A DNA stretch of 64,000 bases. Origin: Nonomuraea sp. NBC_00507 (GTDB lineage: Bacteria; Actinomycetota; Actinomycetes; Streptosporangiales; Streptosporangiaceae). Below, in pieces: positions 1-8,894 of this stretch. The notes under the pieces are model-generated. The model searched no databases and was not told the origin of the DNA. It saw only the letters and a list, made by a program, of their open reading frames with translations. Numbering within the stretch: position 1 is the first letter of the stretch; every line of letters starts with the position of its first letter. The DNA is taken from assembly GCF_036013525.1 (NCBI RefSeq), contig NZ_CP107853.1, forward strand, positions 8,556,001 through 8,620,000, in the 5' to 3' direction. Position numbers and translations under genes: made by a program.

Positions 1-282
1 TTCGCGCCGCACACGCATCGCGGCCACCCTCAGCACGTCATGCATGAGGCCGATGCCCCGCTGGATCATGAGGAACACGGGGAACACCACGACCACCACG
101 TGACGTCCTGCGAAACCCCCGCCGTCCAGCCTGCCCCCGTGATGGCTCCGTCTCCTGGCACAAGACTCGCCCCCGCCATCCCGCACCGTCCGGACGACTC
201 CGCGGTGTCCCGGCCAGCGGACAGCGCGCCGCCGCTGCCGGGAGCCTCCCTACTCACAGTGGTCTGCGTGTCACGGGTATAG
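1..282 (+). CDS. C-terminal part of a small His-rich DUF6153-like protein (cut by window start)
   Basis: The reading frame is open from base 1 to a TAG at 280-282. It carries a dense run of His and acidic residues (for example HEEHGEHHDHH), one Cys, a Pro/Ala-rich stretch and a short hydrophobic tail ending VVCVSRV. Actinobacterial DUF6153-type proteins have an N-terminal membrane helix, a His-rich middle and a conserved short C-terminal tail, so this may be the last 93 codons of one; the helix would lie outside the window. A clearer family member is at 30860-31258. The function of the family is unknown. The His content suggests metal binding, which is inference. Confidence 0.45.
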   Translation, partial: FAPHTHRGHPQHVMHEADAPLDHEEHGEHHDHHVTSCETPAVQPAPVMAPSPGTRLAPAIPHRPDDSAVSRPADSAPPLPGASLLTVVCVSRV

Positions 283-359
283 CCGCGCCCGGCGCGCGCC
301 GGTCCGGCCGCGCCTGCCGTCCATCCAGGCACCTGTGACAGTGGCGAGGACCCAACATC

Positions 360-1448
360 ATGAACACCACCCATCGGCGTCAGCCTGCCCGCATGTGGGC
401 CGGCCGCTCATCTGCCGCCGCTCTCGTCGGCGGAACGCCCGTCCTGTGGATCGCCGAACTGCGGGGCCAGCGCGGACGCGGCTTCTGGGCCAAGCTCGAA
501 GGCCACAACCCCGGCGGCATCAAAGACCGCCCGGCGCTCCACATGATCCGCCAGGCCCGCTGCCGCGGCGAGCTGCGACCGGGAGCCCCGATCATCGAGT
601 CCACCAGCGGAACGCTCGGCCTCGGTCTCGCACTGGCCGGGATCGTCTACGGGCATCCGGTCACCCTGGTCAGCGACCCAGGCATGGAGCCGCTCATGCA
701 CCGGCTGCTCAGCGCGTACGGGACGCGCATCGAGACGGTGACGTATCCGCACCTCACCGGCGGCTGGCAGGAGGCCAGGCGCGAGCGCGTGCGTGATCTC
801 CTCCGGGACAACCCCGGCGCCTACTGTCCGGACCAGTACCACAACCCGGACAACGTCAGCGCCTACGATGCCCTGGCACGCGAGCTGGCCGAGCAGCTCG
901 GCCACGTCGACGTGCTCGTGTGCAGCGTCGGCACGGGCGGACACAGCGCGGGCGTCTACCGAACGCTTCAGCGGCTCAGCCCGGGCGTGCGACTGGTCGG
1001 CGTGGACACGATCGGCTCCACGATCTTCGGCCAGCCCGCCCGCCCTCGTCTGATGCGCGGCCTGGGCAGCAGCATCTACCCGAGCAACGTCGCTTACGAA
1101 GCTTTCAGCGAGGTCCACTGGGTAGCGCCCGCGGAGGCGGTGTGGGCCTGCCGCCGCCTCGCGGCCGGGCGCTATGCCACGGGCGGCTGGAGCGTGGGCG
1201 CCGTCGCGCTGGTCGCCTCCTGGCTCGCCAGAACGGAACCACCTGACAGCACCATCGTCGCGGTCTTTGCCGATGGGCCGCAGCGCTACTTCGACACGGT
1301 CTTCAACGACGCCTATTGCGCTCGCCACGACCTCCTGGACCGCGAGCCACCGCCCGCCCCTGCCCGGCTGGCCCATCCGGCAGAGGCGGAGGCGCAAGGC
1401 TGGACACGCTGCACCACGGTGACCGCGCCGGCCGAGGCGGGCCGGTGA
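360..1448 (+). CDS. PLP-dependent cysteine synthase-family enzyme
   Basis: Fold-type II PLP enzyme of 362 aa. Family marks are [12 protein letters not shown], with the Schiff-base Lys in the KDR context; [12 protein letters not shown], the substrate loop equivalent to STSGNTG; and a Gly-rich phosphate-binding loop, [18 protein letters not shown] and a cysteine-synthase-like C-terminal core follow. Cysteine synthases are usually about 310 aa; this one has extra N- and C-terminal segments, so another beta-replacement or elimination reaction is possible. The stop overlaps the GTG start of the downstream MFS exporter (GTGA), so enzyme and transporter are translationally coupled. The coupling suggests that the product is exported, which is inference. 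The substrate cannot be read from the sequence. Confidence 0.85.
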   Translation: MNTTHRRQPARMWAGRSSAAALVGGTPVLWIAELRGQRGRGFWAKLEGHNPGGIKDRPALHMIRQARCRGELRPGAPIIESTSGTLGLGLALAGIVYGHPVTLVSDPGMEPLMHRLLSAYGTRIETVTYPHLTGGWQEARRERVRDLLRDNPGAYCPDQYHNPDNVSAYDALARELAEQLGHVDVLVCSVGTGGHSAGVYRTLQRLSPGVRLVGVDTIGSTIFGQPARPRLMRGLGSSIYPSNVAYEAFSEVHWVAPAEAVWACRRLAAGRYATGGWSVGAVALVASWLARTEPPDSTIVAVFADGPQRYFDTVFNDAYCARHDLLDREPPPAPARLAHPAEAEAQGWTRCTTVTAPAEAGR

Positions 1449-2689
1449 AGGGGACGGTCGCGCAGGTACGTTCGTTCAACCGGCCGATCCGGCTGTTGAT
1501 GGTGAACCAGCTCACCATCAATATCGGCTTCTACATGCTGATGCCTTACCTCGCGACCTACCTGACCGAGGATCTTGGGCTAGCGGTGTGGGTCACGGGC
1601 CTCGTCCTCGGCGTGCGGAACCTCAGCCAGCAGGGCATGTTCCTGGTGGGCGGGAGCCTGGCCGACAGGGTGGGATACAAGCCCATGATCCTCGCCGGGT
1701 TGGTGCTGCGGACGGTGGGGTTCGCCATGCTCGGGCTGGTCGAGGCCGTGCCCGCGTTGATCGTCGCGTCCGCGCTCACGGGACTGGCGGGGGCGTTGTT
1801 CAACCCGGCCGCGCGCGCCTATCTGGCTCAGGAGGCGGGCGAGCGCAAAGTGGAGGCCTTCGCCGTCTTCAACGTGTTCTACCAGTGTGGCATCCTCGCC
1901 GGGCCGATCATTGGCCTGCTGCTGGTGGAAGCCGCGGCCTTCCAGGTCACTTGTCTGGTGGCCGCAGGGCTGTTCGCGGTGCTGGCCGTCGCGCAGGTGA
2001 AGGCACTGCCCGAGCGGCGGGGCAACGCCGAGGGCGGCCTGATCAAGGATTGGCGGGAGGTTGTGTCCAACAGGCCGTTCCTGCTGTTCGCCATGGTGAT
2101 GACCGGTTCGTACGTGCTCAACTTCCAGATCTACCTGAGCCTGCCGATCGAGGCGCGCCAGGCTGCGGGCGGGGAGCTGGGGGTCGCCCTGCTGTTCGCG
2201 CTCTCTGGCGGCGTGGCGGCGTTCGGGCAGGTGGGCCTTACGCGGTTGGTCAAGGAGCGGTGGGGGCCTGAGCAGGCGATGGAACGCGGCCTGTGGCTCA
2301 TGGGAGCCGGCTTCCTGCCGCTGGCCGTGCCGCTTCCCGAGGGCGCCGCGCTTGCCGCCGTGTTGGTGACCGTGGTCCTTCTGACGCTGGGAACGATGAT
2401 CGTCTATCCGTTCGAGATGACCGCGATTGCCAGGTTCGGCGGAGATCGCCTGGTCGGGACCTACTACGGCTGCTACAACACCATCTCGGGGCTGGGCATC
2501 GCGGCGGGGAACCTGGGCATCGGCGCCGCCCTCGACGCCGCCCGGTCGCTTGCACTGCCCGCCCTGCCCTGGTGGGGGCTGCTCGGCCTGGGCTGGGCCT
2601 GCGCGGCAGCCTTGTACGCGCTGAGGAGAACGGGGAGGTTGCGCGTTCAGGCGGCCGCCTTGGACGGATCCGTTAGAAGCTCTGGATGA
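1445..2689 (+). CDS. MFS transporter
   Basis: A 414-aa major facilitator with about 12 hydrophobic segments. The motif-A-like loop [12 protein letters not shown] follows TM2, and the C-terminal half is well preserved. The frame is open further upstream, but GTG 1445 is chosen because it overlaps the upstream stop by four bases (GTGA) and is followed by a normal cytoplasmic N-terminus and TM1 ([20 protein letters not shown]). It resembles drug-efflux DHA1 MFS proteins. Coupling to the cysteine-synthase-like gene suggests export of that enzyme's product, possibly an amino-acid-derived metabolite. The 3' end overlaps the convergent hydrolase by 17 bp. Confidence 0.85.
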   Translation: MKGTVAQVRSFNRPIRLLMVNQLTINIGFYMLMPYLATYLTEDLGLAVWVTGLVLGVRNLSQQGMFLVGGSLADRVGYKPMILAGLVLRTVGFAMLGLVEAVPALIVASALTGLAGALFNPAARAYLAQEAGERKVEAFAVFNVFYQCGILAGPIIGLLLVEAAAFQVTCLVAAGLFAVLAVAQVKALPERRGNAEGGLIKDWREVVSNRPFLLFAMVMTGSYVLNFQIYLSLPIEARQAAGGELGVALLFALSGGVAAFGQVGLTRLVKERWGPEQAMERGLWLMGAGFLPLAVPLPEGAALAAVLVTVVLLTLGTMIVYPFEMTAIARFGGDRLVGTYYGCYNTISGLGIAAGNLGIGAALDAARSLALPALPWWGLLGLGWACAAALYALRRTGRLRVQAAALDGSVRSSG

Positions 2690-3455
2690 GTTCGGCGGCG
2701 AACGCCGACGTGTCGGTGAGGAAGCCGATGTGGCCGCCGGGAAGCTCGACCACGTCGCGGCCCAGGCGCCTCCCCAGTTCCATGGTCGCCTCGTAGCACG
2801 GGTGGCCTCGCGATTCGCGTCCGGCTGCGGGAGTGATGCGGTCGGCGTGCGCGGCAAGCGCGGCGACGTCGATGGGAGCCGGCGGGTATTGGCGTAGTTC
2901 GTGCTCGAACCAATAGGCCGCGTTCGCGTCGTTCCTGGGGGCGTTCGCCATGTGCTGGTGGTCCGAGGACGCGAATGTCCGCTCCCTGAACATCGTCATC
3001 GCCGCCTCGGATCCTGAGCGCCGATAGAGGTCATATATCTCGGAGAAGAAGCCGATCCATTTGTCTCCGTCGGAGAGCAGTCGCATGGCGGGCGGCTCAT
3101 GTGGGATGAGGGTGCGGACGGCGGAGGGGTGGCGGGCGAGGAGTTCCAGGGCGACGGTCGCTCCGGAGCTGGCGCCGAAGACGATCGCCGGCCCGGCATC
3201 CAGGTGCTCGATCAGGCGGTGGGCATCGTCGGCGTCGGTTTCGAGGCGGCGGTCATAGTCCTGCGGACCCTCGAGAAGGCTGCGGGAGAAACCTCGGCGA
3301 TCGTAGATGGCGACGGTGTATCGGGCGGCCAGTTGTTGGGTGACCGCCCGGTAGACGTCGGCCACGCCGGGCGCTCCCGTGATCAGGAGCATAAGCGGGC
3401 CGCGGCCATGGCTCTCGTAGTAGAGACGGGCCCCAGGGACTTCGAGCATGCTCAT
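2673..3455 (-). CDS. alpha/beta hydrolase
   Basis: A 260-aa alpha/beta-hydrolase-fold protein. The nucleophile elbow is GASSGA (Ser). The likely acid is Asp in HADRITPAAG and the catalytic His is in GGHIGF near the C-terminus; an oxyanion region (LLITGAPG) lies near residue 25. There is no signal peptide, so it is cytoplasmic. The start at 3455 has AGGAG about nine bases upstream. It is divergent from a methyltransferase across a 91-bp gap containing a perfect 7-bp inverted repeat. The substrate is unknown; the sequence resembles generic esterase/haloperoxidase-type hydrolases. Confidence 0.85.
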   Translation of the reverse strand: MSMLEVPGARLYYESHGRGPLMLLITGAPGVADVYRAVTQQLAARYTVAIYDRRGFSRSLLEGPQDYDRRLETDADDAHRLIEHLDAGPAIVFGASSGATVALELLARHPSAVRTLIPHEPPAMRLLSDGDKWIGFFSEIYDLYRRSGSEAAMTMFRERTFASSDHQHMANAPRNDANAAYWFEHELRQYPPAPIDVAALAAHADRITPAAGRESRGHPCYEATMELGRRLGRDVVELPGGHIGFLTDTSAFAAELIQSF

Positions 3456-3495
3456 CTGCCTTGCTCTCCTAGCTCACAGGATTTTTACGATACAT

Positions 3496-3516
3496 ACTGT
3501 ATAGATGCGATACAGT
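3496..3516. promoter_or_regulatory. Inverted repeat (putative operator) between hydrolase and methyltransferase
   Basis: ACTGTAT-N7-ATACAGT is a perfect 7-bp inverted repeat in an AT-rich patch, unusual for this GC-rich DNA. It sits between the divergent hydrolase and methyltransferase starts and overlaps -10-like sequence on both strands, so it is placed to act as an operator for both genes. No cognate regulator is adjacent. Confidence 0.5.
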
Positions 3517-3546
3517 GCGTTCAAGACAGAGGCATGGTGCAGCTCT

Positions 3547-4146
3547 ATGACAGCTACTCCGCACGGATCGCGAGATGACCTCTACATCGGCCCGCTGCCC
3601 TGGGACATCGGCCGCCCGCAAACGGCTTTCCTCGACCTCGCTCAGACCGGCGCCCTCCGGGGCCGGGTGCTGGATGTCGGCTGCGGCACCGGCGAGCACA
3701 CGCTCATGTGCGCCGCACTCGGCCTCGATGTCACTAGCGTCGACCTCGCTCCCAGAGCGATCAGCATCGCCCAGGCCAAGGCACGGGAGCGGGGGCTGAC
3801 CGCGCGGTTCCTCCGCCACGACGCGCTGCGGCTGGCCGAGCTCGGGGAGTCGTTCGACACCGTGCTGGACTCTCTGCTGTTCCACATCTTCAGCGACGGC
3901 GACCGGGCCTCCTACGTCGACACCCTGCGCTCGGTGACCAAGCCGGGCAGCAGGCTGTTCCTGCTGTGCTTCAGCGACCGGCAGCCGGGCGCGGGTGAGT
4001 ACGGGCCGCGGCGCGTAACGCGGGAGGAGATCGCGGAAGCGTTCGCCGACGGCTGGAAGGTCGACTCGATCATCGCCGCCGCGATCGACAACACCGTCTT
4101 CCCCGACGGCGTTCTGGCCTGGCTCGCCACGCTCAGCCGAATCTGA
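3547..4146 (+). CDS. Class I SAM-dependent methyltransferase
   Basis: A 199-aa methyltransferase with motif I VLDVGCGTGEHTLM, acidic motif II VTSVDLA, HDALRLAEL as motif III and a motif-IV-like LDSLLFH. The frame is open from ATG 3505, but that start would place the operator dyad inside the coding region. ATG 3547 (MTATPHGSRDDLYIG) matches the usual N-terminus of this family and is preferred. The length is typical of small Methyltransf_25/11 proteins. The DUF2218 gene follows after 16 bp, probably in the same transcript. The substrate is unknown. Confidence 0.8.
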   Translation: MTATPHGSRDDLYIGPLPWDIGRPQTAFLDLAQTGALRGRVLDVGCGTGEHTLMCAALGLDVTSVDLAPRAISIAQAKARERGLTARFLRHDALRLAELGESFDTVLDSLLFHIFSDGDRASYVDTLRSVTKPGSRLFLLCFSDRQPGAGEYGPRRVTREEIAEAFADGWKVDSIIAAAIDNTVFPDGVLAWLATLSRI

Positions 4147-4162
4147 CCCTGGAAGGAAAGCG

Positions 4163-4759
4163 ATGCCAACCACCGCGCACGTCACCACCGAGCGCGCCAG
4201 CCGATACCTCGTCCAGCTCTGCCGGCACGCCGCCCAGATGGGCCACGGCTTCCCTGCTCACCCCGGCCGCGGACCCCACATGGGCGGCGAAAGACCCAAG
4301 AACATCAAGGCCGAGTGGTCGGAAACCGACGGGACTATCACCGTCGACGGGGGAACCTGCGTCCTGCATGCCACCCCGGAGACGTTGACGCTGCGGGTCG
4401 AGGCCGAGGACGAGGAACGGTTGCAGCGCATCCAGGCCCTCGTCACCAGGAACCTCACCAGGATGGGCAGGCGTGATGACCTGACCGTGGACTGGACTCG
4501 GCCCGACCCGGTCCCTGAGCCCGTCACGACGGTGGTGGAGTCCGTGCCGCGCCGAGGAGGACGGCACGCCCTGCTCGGCCTGGTGACGGCCGCCGTCCTG
4601 GCTGTGGCCGTGCACGCCGGTCTGGCCGCGGGCGTGCTCGCGATCCCGCAATGGGCAGCTCTGGGCCTGGACGCCATTCTGCTGATCGTGCTGGTCAAGG
4701 TCGCCCTCATCGCCGCGCCTGTCTGGCGGCGCCGCCGCGCGTCCTCCAGAGCGAGCTGA
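4163..4759 (+). CDS. DUF2218 protein with C-terminal membrane anchor
   Basis: A 198-aa protein. Residues 1-110 match DUF2218: a YLVQLCRHAAQMGHG segment, a small beta-domain holding GGTCVLHA, and a helix with LVTRNLTRMG followed by LTVDW. Standard DUF2218 proteins end there, at about 100 aa. This one continues through a Pro-rich linker into two hydrophobic helices (about 133-153 and 160-183) and a basic tail, so it is membrane anchored. The start is supported by AAGGAAAG eight bases upstream. DUF2218 proteins are often found near metal or siderophore genes, but the role is unproven. Confidence 0.75.
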   Translation: MPTTAHVTTERASRYLVQLCRHAAQMGHGFPAHPGRGPHMGGERPKNIKAEWSETDGTITVDGGTCVLHATPETLTLRVEAEDEERLQRIQALVTRNLTRMGRRDDLTVDWTRPDPVPEPVTTVVESVPRRGGRHALLGLVTAAVLAVAVHAGLAAGVLAIPQWAALGLDAILLIVLVKVALIAAPVWRRRRASSRAS

Positions 4760-4886
4760 AACCGGCTCAGCCGACCCGCAGCCGGCCAGCGTGAGCGCGC
4801 CCTGCGCTCCTGCGCCGTCCCTGCCGGACCACCCGAACGACCTCTCCGCCGTCGGCAAGCCGGTCGAATGACCTTCTGGCAATGAT

Positions 4887-4918
4887 GAAGGCGGGAACCG
4901 CACCCGGTTCCCGCCTTC
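4887..4918. terminator. Bidirectional intrinsic terminator
   Basis: A perfect 14-bp stem (GAAGGCGGGAACCG / CGGTTCCCGCCTTC) with a 4-nt loop lies between the convergent DUF2218 and cupin genes, seven bases beyond the cupin stop. Flanking T-rich or A-rich tracts are short, as is common in actinomycetes. Confidence 0.8.
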
Positions 4919-4925
4919 TTCACCG

Positions 4926-5252
4926 TCAGCGTGCGGTGCTGAACAGGAACGCGCAGTCCTGCACGGCCTCCATACGATGCCGGCGTTCGGGCATGACCAG
5001 CAGATCGCCCGGCAGCCCGTCCCACGTGTCAGGCCCGGCGACCAGCCGCACCCGCCCGCGCAGCACGTGCACCGTGACCTCGCCAGGATGCTCGTGTTCG
5101 TGCATGTGCTCGCCCTGCCGCAACGCCATCACGGTCTGCCGCAGCGAACGATCGTGTCCACCATGGACAGTGGTGGCACTGCGACCACTGCCCGCCTCAC
5201 GGGCACGCGTGAGCTGGTCGCGAACGAGCTCAGTCAACGAGACCTTGGTCAT
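4926..5252 (-). CDS. Small cupin-domain protein
   Basis: A 108-aa single cupin. The metal-binding signature is visible as GEHMHEHEHPGEVTVHVLRG (His/His/Glu type) with a second motif LPGDLLVMPERRHRM. It is probably a cytoplasmic small-molecule-binding or dioxygenase-like protein. Its ATG overlaps the stop of the upstream cupin (ATGA), so the two cupins form a coupled operon transcribed leftwards into the terminator at 4887-4918. The substrate is not deducible. Confidence 0.8.
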   Translation of the reverse strand: MTKVSLTELVRDQLTRAREAGSGRSATTVHGGHDRSLRQTVMALRQGEHMHEHEHPGEVTVHVLRGRVRLVAGPDTWDGLPGDLLVMPERRHRMEAVQDCAFLFSTAR

Positions 5253-5689
5253 GACTGCGGTGCGCGACGGTCTCGCCGAGCCTCCAACTCCTCCGGGCTG
5301 ACCGGGATCAACATCGGCTGCCCAGGCGCGCAGAACATCGTCACCACGAACGCCGACTCCTCATCAGCGAGGTGGTTGCCGTCCTGGTAGTGGATCACGT
5401 CCCCACCGGGCTCCCAGAACGCGTCACCAGGCCGGAGAACCCGCGCGGGTTCGCCTTCGAGCTCGAAGTTGACGGCGCCCTTGATCACGTACCCGTAAGC
5501 GGGCCCCGAGTGCCGGTGCGGCGGCGCACCAGGGCTGTTCGGCGGCAACGTGACCAGGAGCGTCATCGCCTCGGCCCCCTCCGGCGCAGGCGGCGCCCCC
5601 GGCACGGTGCCGACGACGTCGATCTTCGGCGGTGGCCCGCTCTTGTCGGGGTTCTCCAGGTGGTGAGCGTGCGCTTGATCGGTGCTCAT
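5249..5689 (-). CDS. Cupin-domain protein
   Basis: A 146-aa cupin with motif 1 GAPPHRHSGPAYGYVIKG and motif 2 RPGDAFWEPGGDVIHYQ. The frame continues upstream, but ATG 5689 is chosen because GGAAGGAA precedes it at SD distance and the protein then begins with a normal soluble N-terminus. It is first in a two-cupin operon (four-base overlap with the 108-aa cupin). The family includes quercetinase-like and polyketide-cyclase-like cupins; no specific activity can be assigned. Confidence 0.8.
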   Translation of the reverse strand: MSTDQAHAHHLENPDKSGPPPKIDVVGTVPGAPPAPEGAEAMTLLVTLPPNSPGAPPHRHSGPAYGYVIKGAVNFELEGEPARVLRPGDAFWEPGGDVIHYQDGNHLADEESAFVVTMFCAPGQPMLIPVSPEELEARRDRRAPQS

Positions 5690-5835
5690 CAGGATTCCTT
5701 CCGGAAAGTGGCCGGCTCGATCCGGCGTGCACCAGCTCAGACCAGACAGCGCCCCGATATGTGACAACGCCCTGAACAGTGCGCCTGCCGGAACCCTCAC
5801 CCGCACAGTTCAAGCGGCATGTTGGCTATTCGTGG

Positions 5836-6162
5836 TCAGTAGGCACCGTCTTCGGCGTCGAATGCGGCGCGAAGGTCCGTCGCGTCCCCCACCGCGAGAC
5901 GCACCCGCCCGGCGTAGCGCACCAGCCGCTGCCGGGCCCGCCGGATCATCGCGGGGTCCAGATCGACCGCGTCCACGTGAGCGGCACCGAACTGGTCAAG
6001 GATGAGCTTGGTGCCGTAGCCGCTTCCACAGCCAATCTCCGCTACCCGCCCACCCGGAGTACGACCGCCCAGCCGGATCAGAAGCGGCGTTTCGTACCAC
6101 CGCTGCAGGGCTCGTCGGATTGGGTTGTTGACCATTAAGGTTTCAACCTGATTCATGAGCAT
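5836..6162 (-). pseudogene. 3'-truncated SAM methyltransferase
   Basis: The frame starts well, with AAGGAGGTG upstream of ATG 6162 or 6156. It encodes a methyltransferase N-terminus (GGRVAEIGCGSGYG for motif I, HVDAVDLDPAMI for motif II, VGDATDL) but stops after 108 aa right behind DAEDGAY, where the family normally continues with motif IV and about 80 more residues. No continuation is visible in other frames downstream. The SAM-binding half alone is unlikely to be catalytic, so I call it a truncated gene, although the good ribosome-binding site means it may still be translated. Confidence 0.7.
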
Positions 6163-6271
6163 ACGCACCTCCTTACCTCCCGCGCCCGGTCTAGGCGGCC
6201 AGCAGATGTTCCGCCTTGACTCCAAGTGGGCAAGAATGATTCTTGTACTATCCGACGTAGGAGGTACGGCC

Positions 6272-7735
6272 ATGCGCGGTCTCGCCTTGGTTGCGGCCGG
6301 CATTGCCGCGTTGATTCTCTCCTTCTCCGATCCCGCCCTGGCGCATGATCATCCGAGCGGCATCAGTGACCTGGTGACCCCTGCGGTGGTCCGGATCGAA
6401 GCCACCGCTCGCATAGAGATCGCATTGATCGACGAGTCCAGCGGAGCGCGTCAAGTCGAGCGCAGCTACGACGTGGAGATCGGCTCGGGCAGTGGCATAG
6501 TGGTCAATCCCGATGGTGCGATCGTGACGCTCACGAGAGTGGTCAAGAGTGACCGGAACCTCGCCGTCTACGCAGCCAATAGGATCTTCGCCGAGTTTTA
6601 CAAGCTGAACATTCCTGCCGACTTCGCCAAGCACACCGTAACGAACGATCGGCTCAATCGGCAGCTCCAGCGGTGTTATTCGTTGGACAGCGAGTCGGCG
6701 ACGTGCGACCTCGACTTAGCAACCTCTGCGACCGTATTTCTGAACACGGTGCCACCGGATACGCAGGGGGTCAGGGCCAAGATCGTCCTGGCCACAACGC
6801 CCGACAGCCCTGCGGTTCTCGTGCCAGTCGGCGGGACCGGAGGCGGCGAGCTCCCCACGGCGCCGCTGGCGGCCCAGGTTCCACGCCAGGAAGGCTCGCC
6901 CGTGAGCGTCGCCGGTCTCCTGGGCCGTCCATCCACGAGCAGCGGCGACCATGTCGAAATCGCGCACCTCGGCAAGCCCGGCACCGGCGAGACGGGACGA
7001 GGCTTCGCTGACCCGCAGCAGAAGGTCGACGAGCCGTCCAAGCTGGGCGAGCTGGTCGACAGGGGCCTCCTCGGCGGACCAGTGATCGGCGACAAGAACG
7101 GACACGTCATCGGCCTCCTGACCGGAGGCGACGGGGACGCGAGAATGATCGGCGTCCGTGAGATCACCTCCGCTCTCCAGAAGGCGGAGATCATCCCACG
7201 CCGAGGTCCCGTCGACGCAGCCTTCGAAGCGGCGTTGACACGCTTCCACACTCAGTACTACGGCTTGGCGGTACCGGGATTCCAGCGTGTCCTGTCCCTC
7301 TCGCCGGGGCACGTCATGGCAGCCGAGCACCTCAAAACAGCGCTGGCCAAGCGGGGTGGCGTCGAAGACAGGGGTGCAGCAGGGAGCGAACCAGCAAGGG
7401 GAACGCCATTGTGGCCGTCGGTCGCGGCGGCCGCGCTCGTCGCCGTGGCACTGGGTGGTGCGGTGCTTCTATGGGCCCGCCGCACAAGAAACTTGCGGGG
7501 GCAGGCCCCGCCGTCTCTGCCGTTGCCCTCAACGCAGCCGCCTTTGGACGAGGGCCCGAGCGCGACGGTCTCCGTTCCGCGACCGCACGCGCTTCCCTTC
7601 CCCGCGCCGATAGAGATGATTCGAGACCACAGCGGGGGCGATAGGTCCTCGGCGAAGTATTGCACCGCCTGTGGCATGCAGATTGATCAGAGCCACAGAT
7701 TCTGCGGCCATTGCGGTCATCGGCGCGAGGCCTGA
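6272..7735 (+). CDS. Membrane-anchored trypsin-like protein lacking catalytic residues, with C-terminal zinc ribbon
   Basis: A 487-aa protein with an N-terminal signal or anchor (residues 1-25), a trypsin/DegP-like domain (about 30-300), a TPR-like helical segment (about 315-360), one membrane helix (about 385-410, AALVAVALGGAVLLWA) and a cytoplasmic CxxC...CxxC zinc ribbon (YCTACGMQID..FCGHCGHRR). In the protease fold GSGSGIVVNPDGAIVT is clear, but the expected catalytic His is Arg (TLTRVV, about residue 89) and the GDSGGP serine is Leu267 (RGLLGGPV). It is probably a pseudoprotease with a binding or signalling role across the membrane. The start ATG has TAGGAGGT upstream; the frame is open further upstream. 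Confidence 0.7.
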   Translation: MRGLALVAAGIAALILSFSDPALAHDHPSGISDLVTPAVVRIEATARIEIALIDESSGARQVERSYDVEIGSGSGIVVNPDGAIVTLTRVVKSDRNLAVYAANRIFAEFYKLNIPADFAKHTVTNDRLNRQLQRCYSLDSESATCDLDLATSATVFLNTVPPDTQGVRAKIVLATTPDSPAVLVPVGGTGGGELPTAPLAAQVPRQEGSPVSVAGLLGRPSTSSGDHVEIAHLGKPGTGETGRGFADPQQKVDEPSKLGELVDRGLLGGPVIGDKNGHVIGLLTGGDGDARMIGVREITSALQKAEIIPRRGPVDAAFEAALTRFHTQYYGLAVPGFQRVLSLSPGHVMAAEHLKTALAKRGGVEDRGAAGSEPARGTPLWPSVAAAALVAVALGGAVLLWARRTRNLRGQAPPSLPLPSTQPPLDEGPSATVSVPRPHALPFPAPIEMIRDHSGGDRSSAKYCTACGMQIDQSHRFCGHCGHRREA

Positions 7736-7764
7736 CCTAGGCGAAGGGTTGGACACCGAGCATG

Positions 7765-8613
7765 TCACGGGCCAGTGTCCATCGACGGTCGGCCACCGGG
7801 CTCTTGTGCGAGGGGGCTCTCTGAACGTGTGTGCCTTCGCCGCCACAACCAGATCCCCATGGTCTGCCCAAGGAGGACCGCGACGACGGTGAACATGAGC
7901 ACGAGCGTGAACGGGGATGTCATCCGCAACAGCGCCCCGTAGAAGAACGCGTGCAAGACGACCAACGCGAACAACGCATAGTTCAGGCGCTGCAGGTTCT
8001 TCCAACGTCTGGCTTTCAGTTCCCGCAGGGAGCGGTCGTTGGACAGCGTGAGCAGCCCCACCACGATCACCAGCGCGGCCAGCCCGACCCAGTTTCCCAG
8101 GCCGAAACTATTGGTCTTCGGCGTGCCGGTGGCAGAGAAGAAGTAGTTGACGAAGTTGAAGAAATTGTCGGCGTTGCCGTGAGCCTTGAGCCCCACGATC
8201 ACGTGGGCGAGGCTGGCGATCACCGCCCATATCCCTGTGTCGCGCGCCAGCGAGGTGGAAACGGGAGTCCGCCTGCGGAGCAGGAGGTTGGCCGGACCGA
8301 CGAGGAGCGTGAGCCCGAGGAACACGGTGGCGACATAGCCGGTGGCAAGGGTGAACTGCGCTTCGAACGTGCGACCGCCACCGCCGCCCCCGTGCGCCCC
8401 GTACGGGGCGACCGCCGGCAACGGGGACGGGGACCCCATGTCCAGCAACGCGAAACCCCCGTTGGTGAAGGGCGGGACGCCCATGAACAGAACAAAGAGC
8501 ACGGTGCCCACGAGAGCGAGTGGCACGTGGTGGAAGAGGAGGCGACGATGCCAGTCGCGGCCGGTGCCCAGCGGGGGGCCTAGCTGGTGCGGTGATCGGG
8601 TGGCAGGTTGCAT
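7765..8613 (-). CDS. Ferric reductase-like transmembrane protein
   Basis: A 282-aa integral membrane protein with about six to seven helices. Helices carry candidate heme-ligand His residues (SLAHVIVGLKAHG and VVLHAFFYGALL), as in ferric-reductase-like transmembrane domains (MsrQ/YedZ-like). No FAD/NAD reductase domain follows, so an external electron donor would be needed. A Gly-rich loop (HGGGGGGRTF) lies between TM1 and TM2. ATG 8613 is preferred over an in-frame TTG at 8634; GAGAGGAG lies upstream. It is downstream of a small membrane protein and divergent from a two-component system. Confidence 0.7.
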   Translation of the reverse strand: MQPATRSPHQLGPPLGTGRDWHRRLLFHHVPLALVGTVLFVLFMGVPPFTNGGFALLDMGSPSPLPAVAPYGAHGGGGGGRTFEAQFTLATGYVATVFLGLTLLVGPANLLLRRRTPVSTSLARDTGIWAVIASLAHVIVGLKAHGNADNFFNFVNYFFSATGTPKTNSFGLGNWVGLAALVIVVGLLTLSNDRSLRELKARRWKNLQRLNYALFALVVLHAFFYGALLRMTSPFTLVLMFTVVAVLLGQTMGIWLWRRRHTRSESPLAQEPGGRPSMDTGP

Positions 8614-8630
8614 GCTCGGCCTCACTCCTC

Positions 8631-8849
8631 TCAATGGGCGCCCGCGGGCGGCCGATGCCCGGCCCCGGGCCCGGGCTGTTCCTGGTTCTGGCGCTGTACC
8701 GGTGCGTGTTTGTCCGGCCCTGCCCCACCGCCGATCCCCGCGGCGCCCGCGAGCACCGCGCTGACGACCACCCCGATCAGGACAAGGACGATGGTCCCGG
8801 GCGCCCGTACCCAGATTGGTACGCCGGTTGTCGAACCGCGCTCAGCCAT
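8631..8849 (-). CDS. Small single-pass membrane protein
   Basis: A 72-aa protein: a short N-terminus, one hydrophobic helix (APGTIVLVLIGVVVSAVLAG) and a Pro/Gln/His-rich hydrophilic tail. The ATG at 8849 has AAAGGGG upstream. The stop lies 18 bp before the ferric-reductase-like ATG and overlaps that gene's alternative TTG start, so the two are cotranscribed. No family is recognised; it may be an accessory subunit of the membrane reductase (inference). Confidence 0.6.
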   Translation of the reverse strand: MAERGSTTGVPIWVRAPGTIVLVLIGVVVSAVLAGAAGIGGGAGPDKHAPVQRQNQEQPGPGAGHRPPAGAH

Positions 8850-8894
8850 GTGCACGCCCCTTTCTCGGTCGGCGCCAGTCCAGCAAGAGGGGCG

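Noticed and set aside
1580..2857. Long minus-strand open frame (425 codons) opposite the MFS gene
   Set aside because: The composition is Arg/Gln/His/Pro-rich, typical of the antisense of a GC-rich gene, and the plus strand encodes a clear MFS protein.
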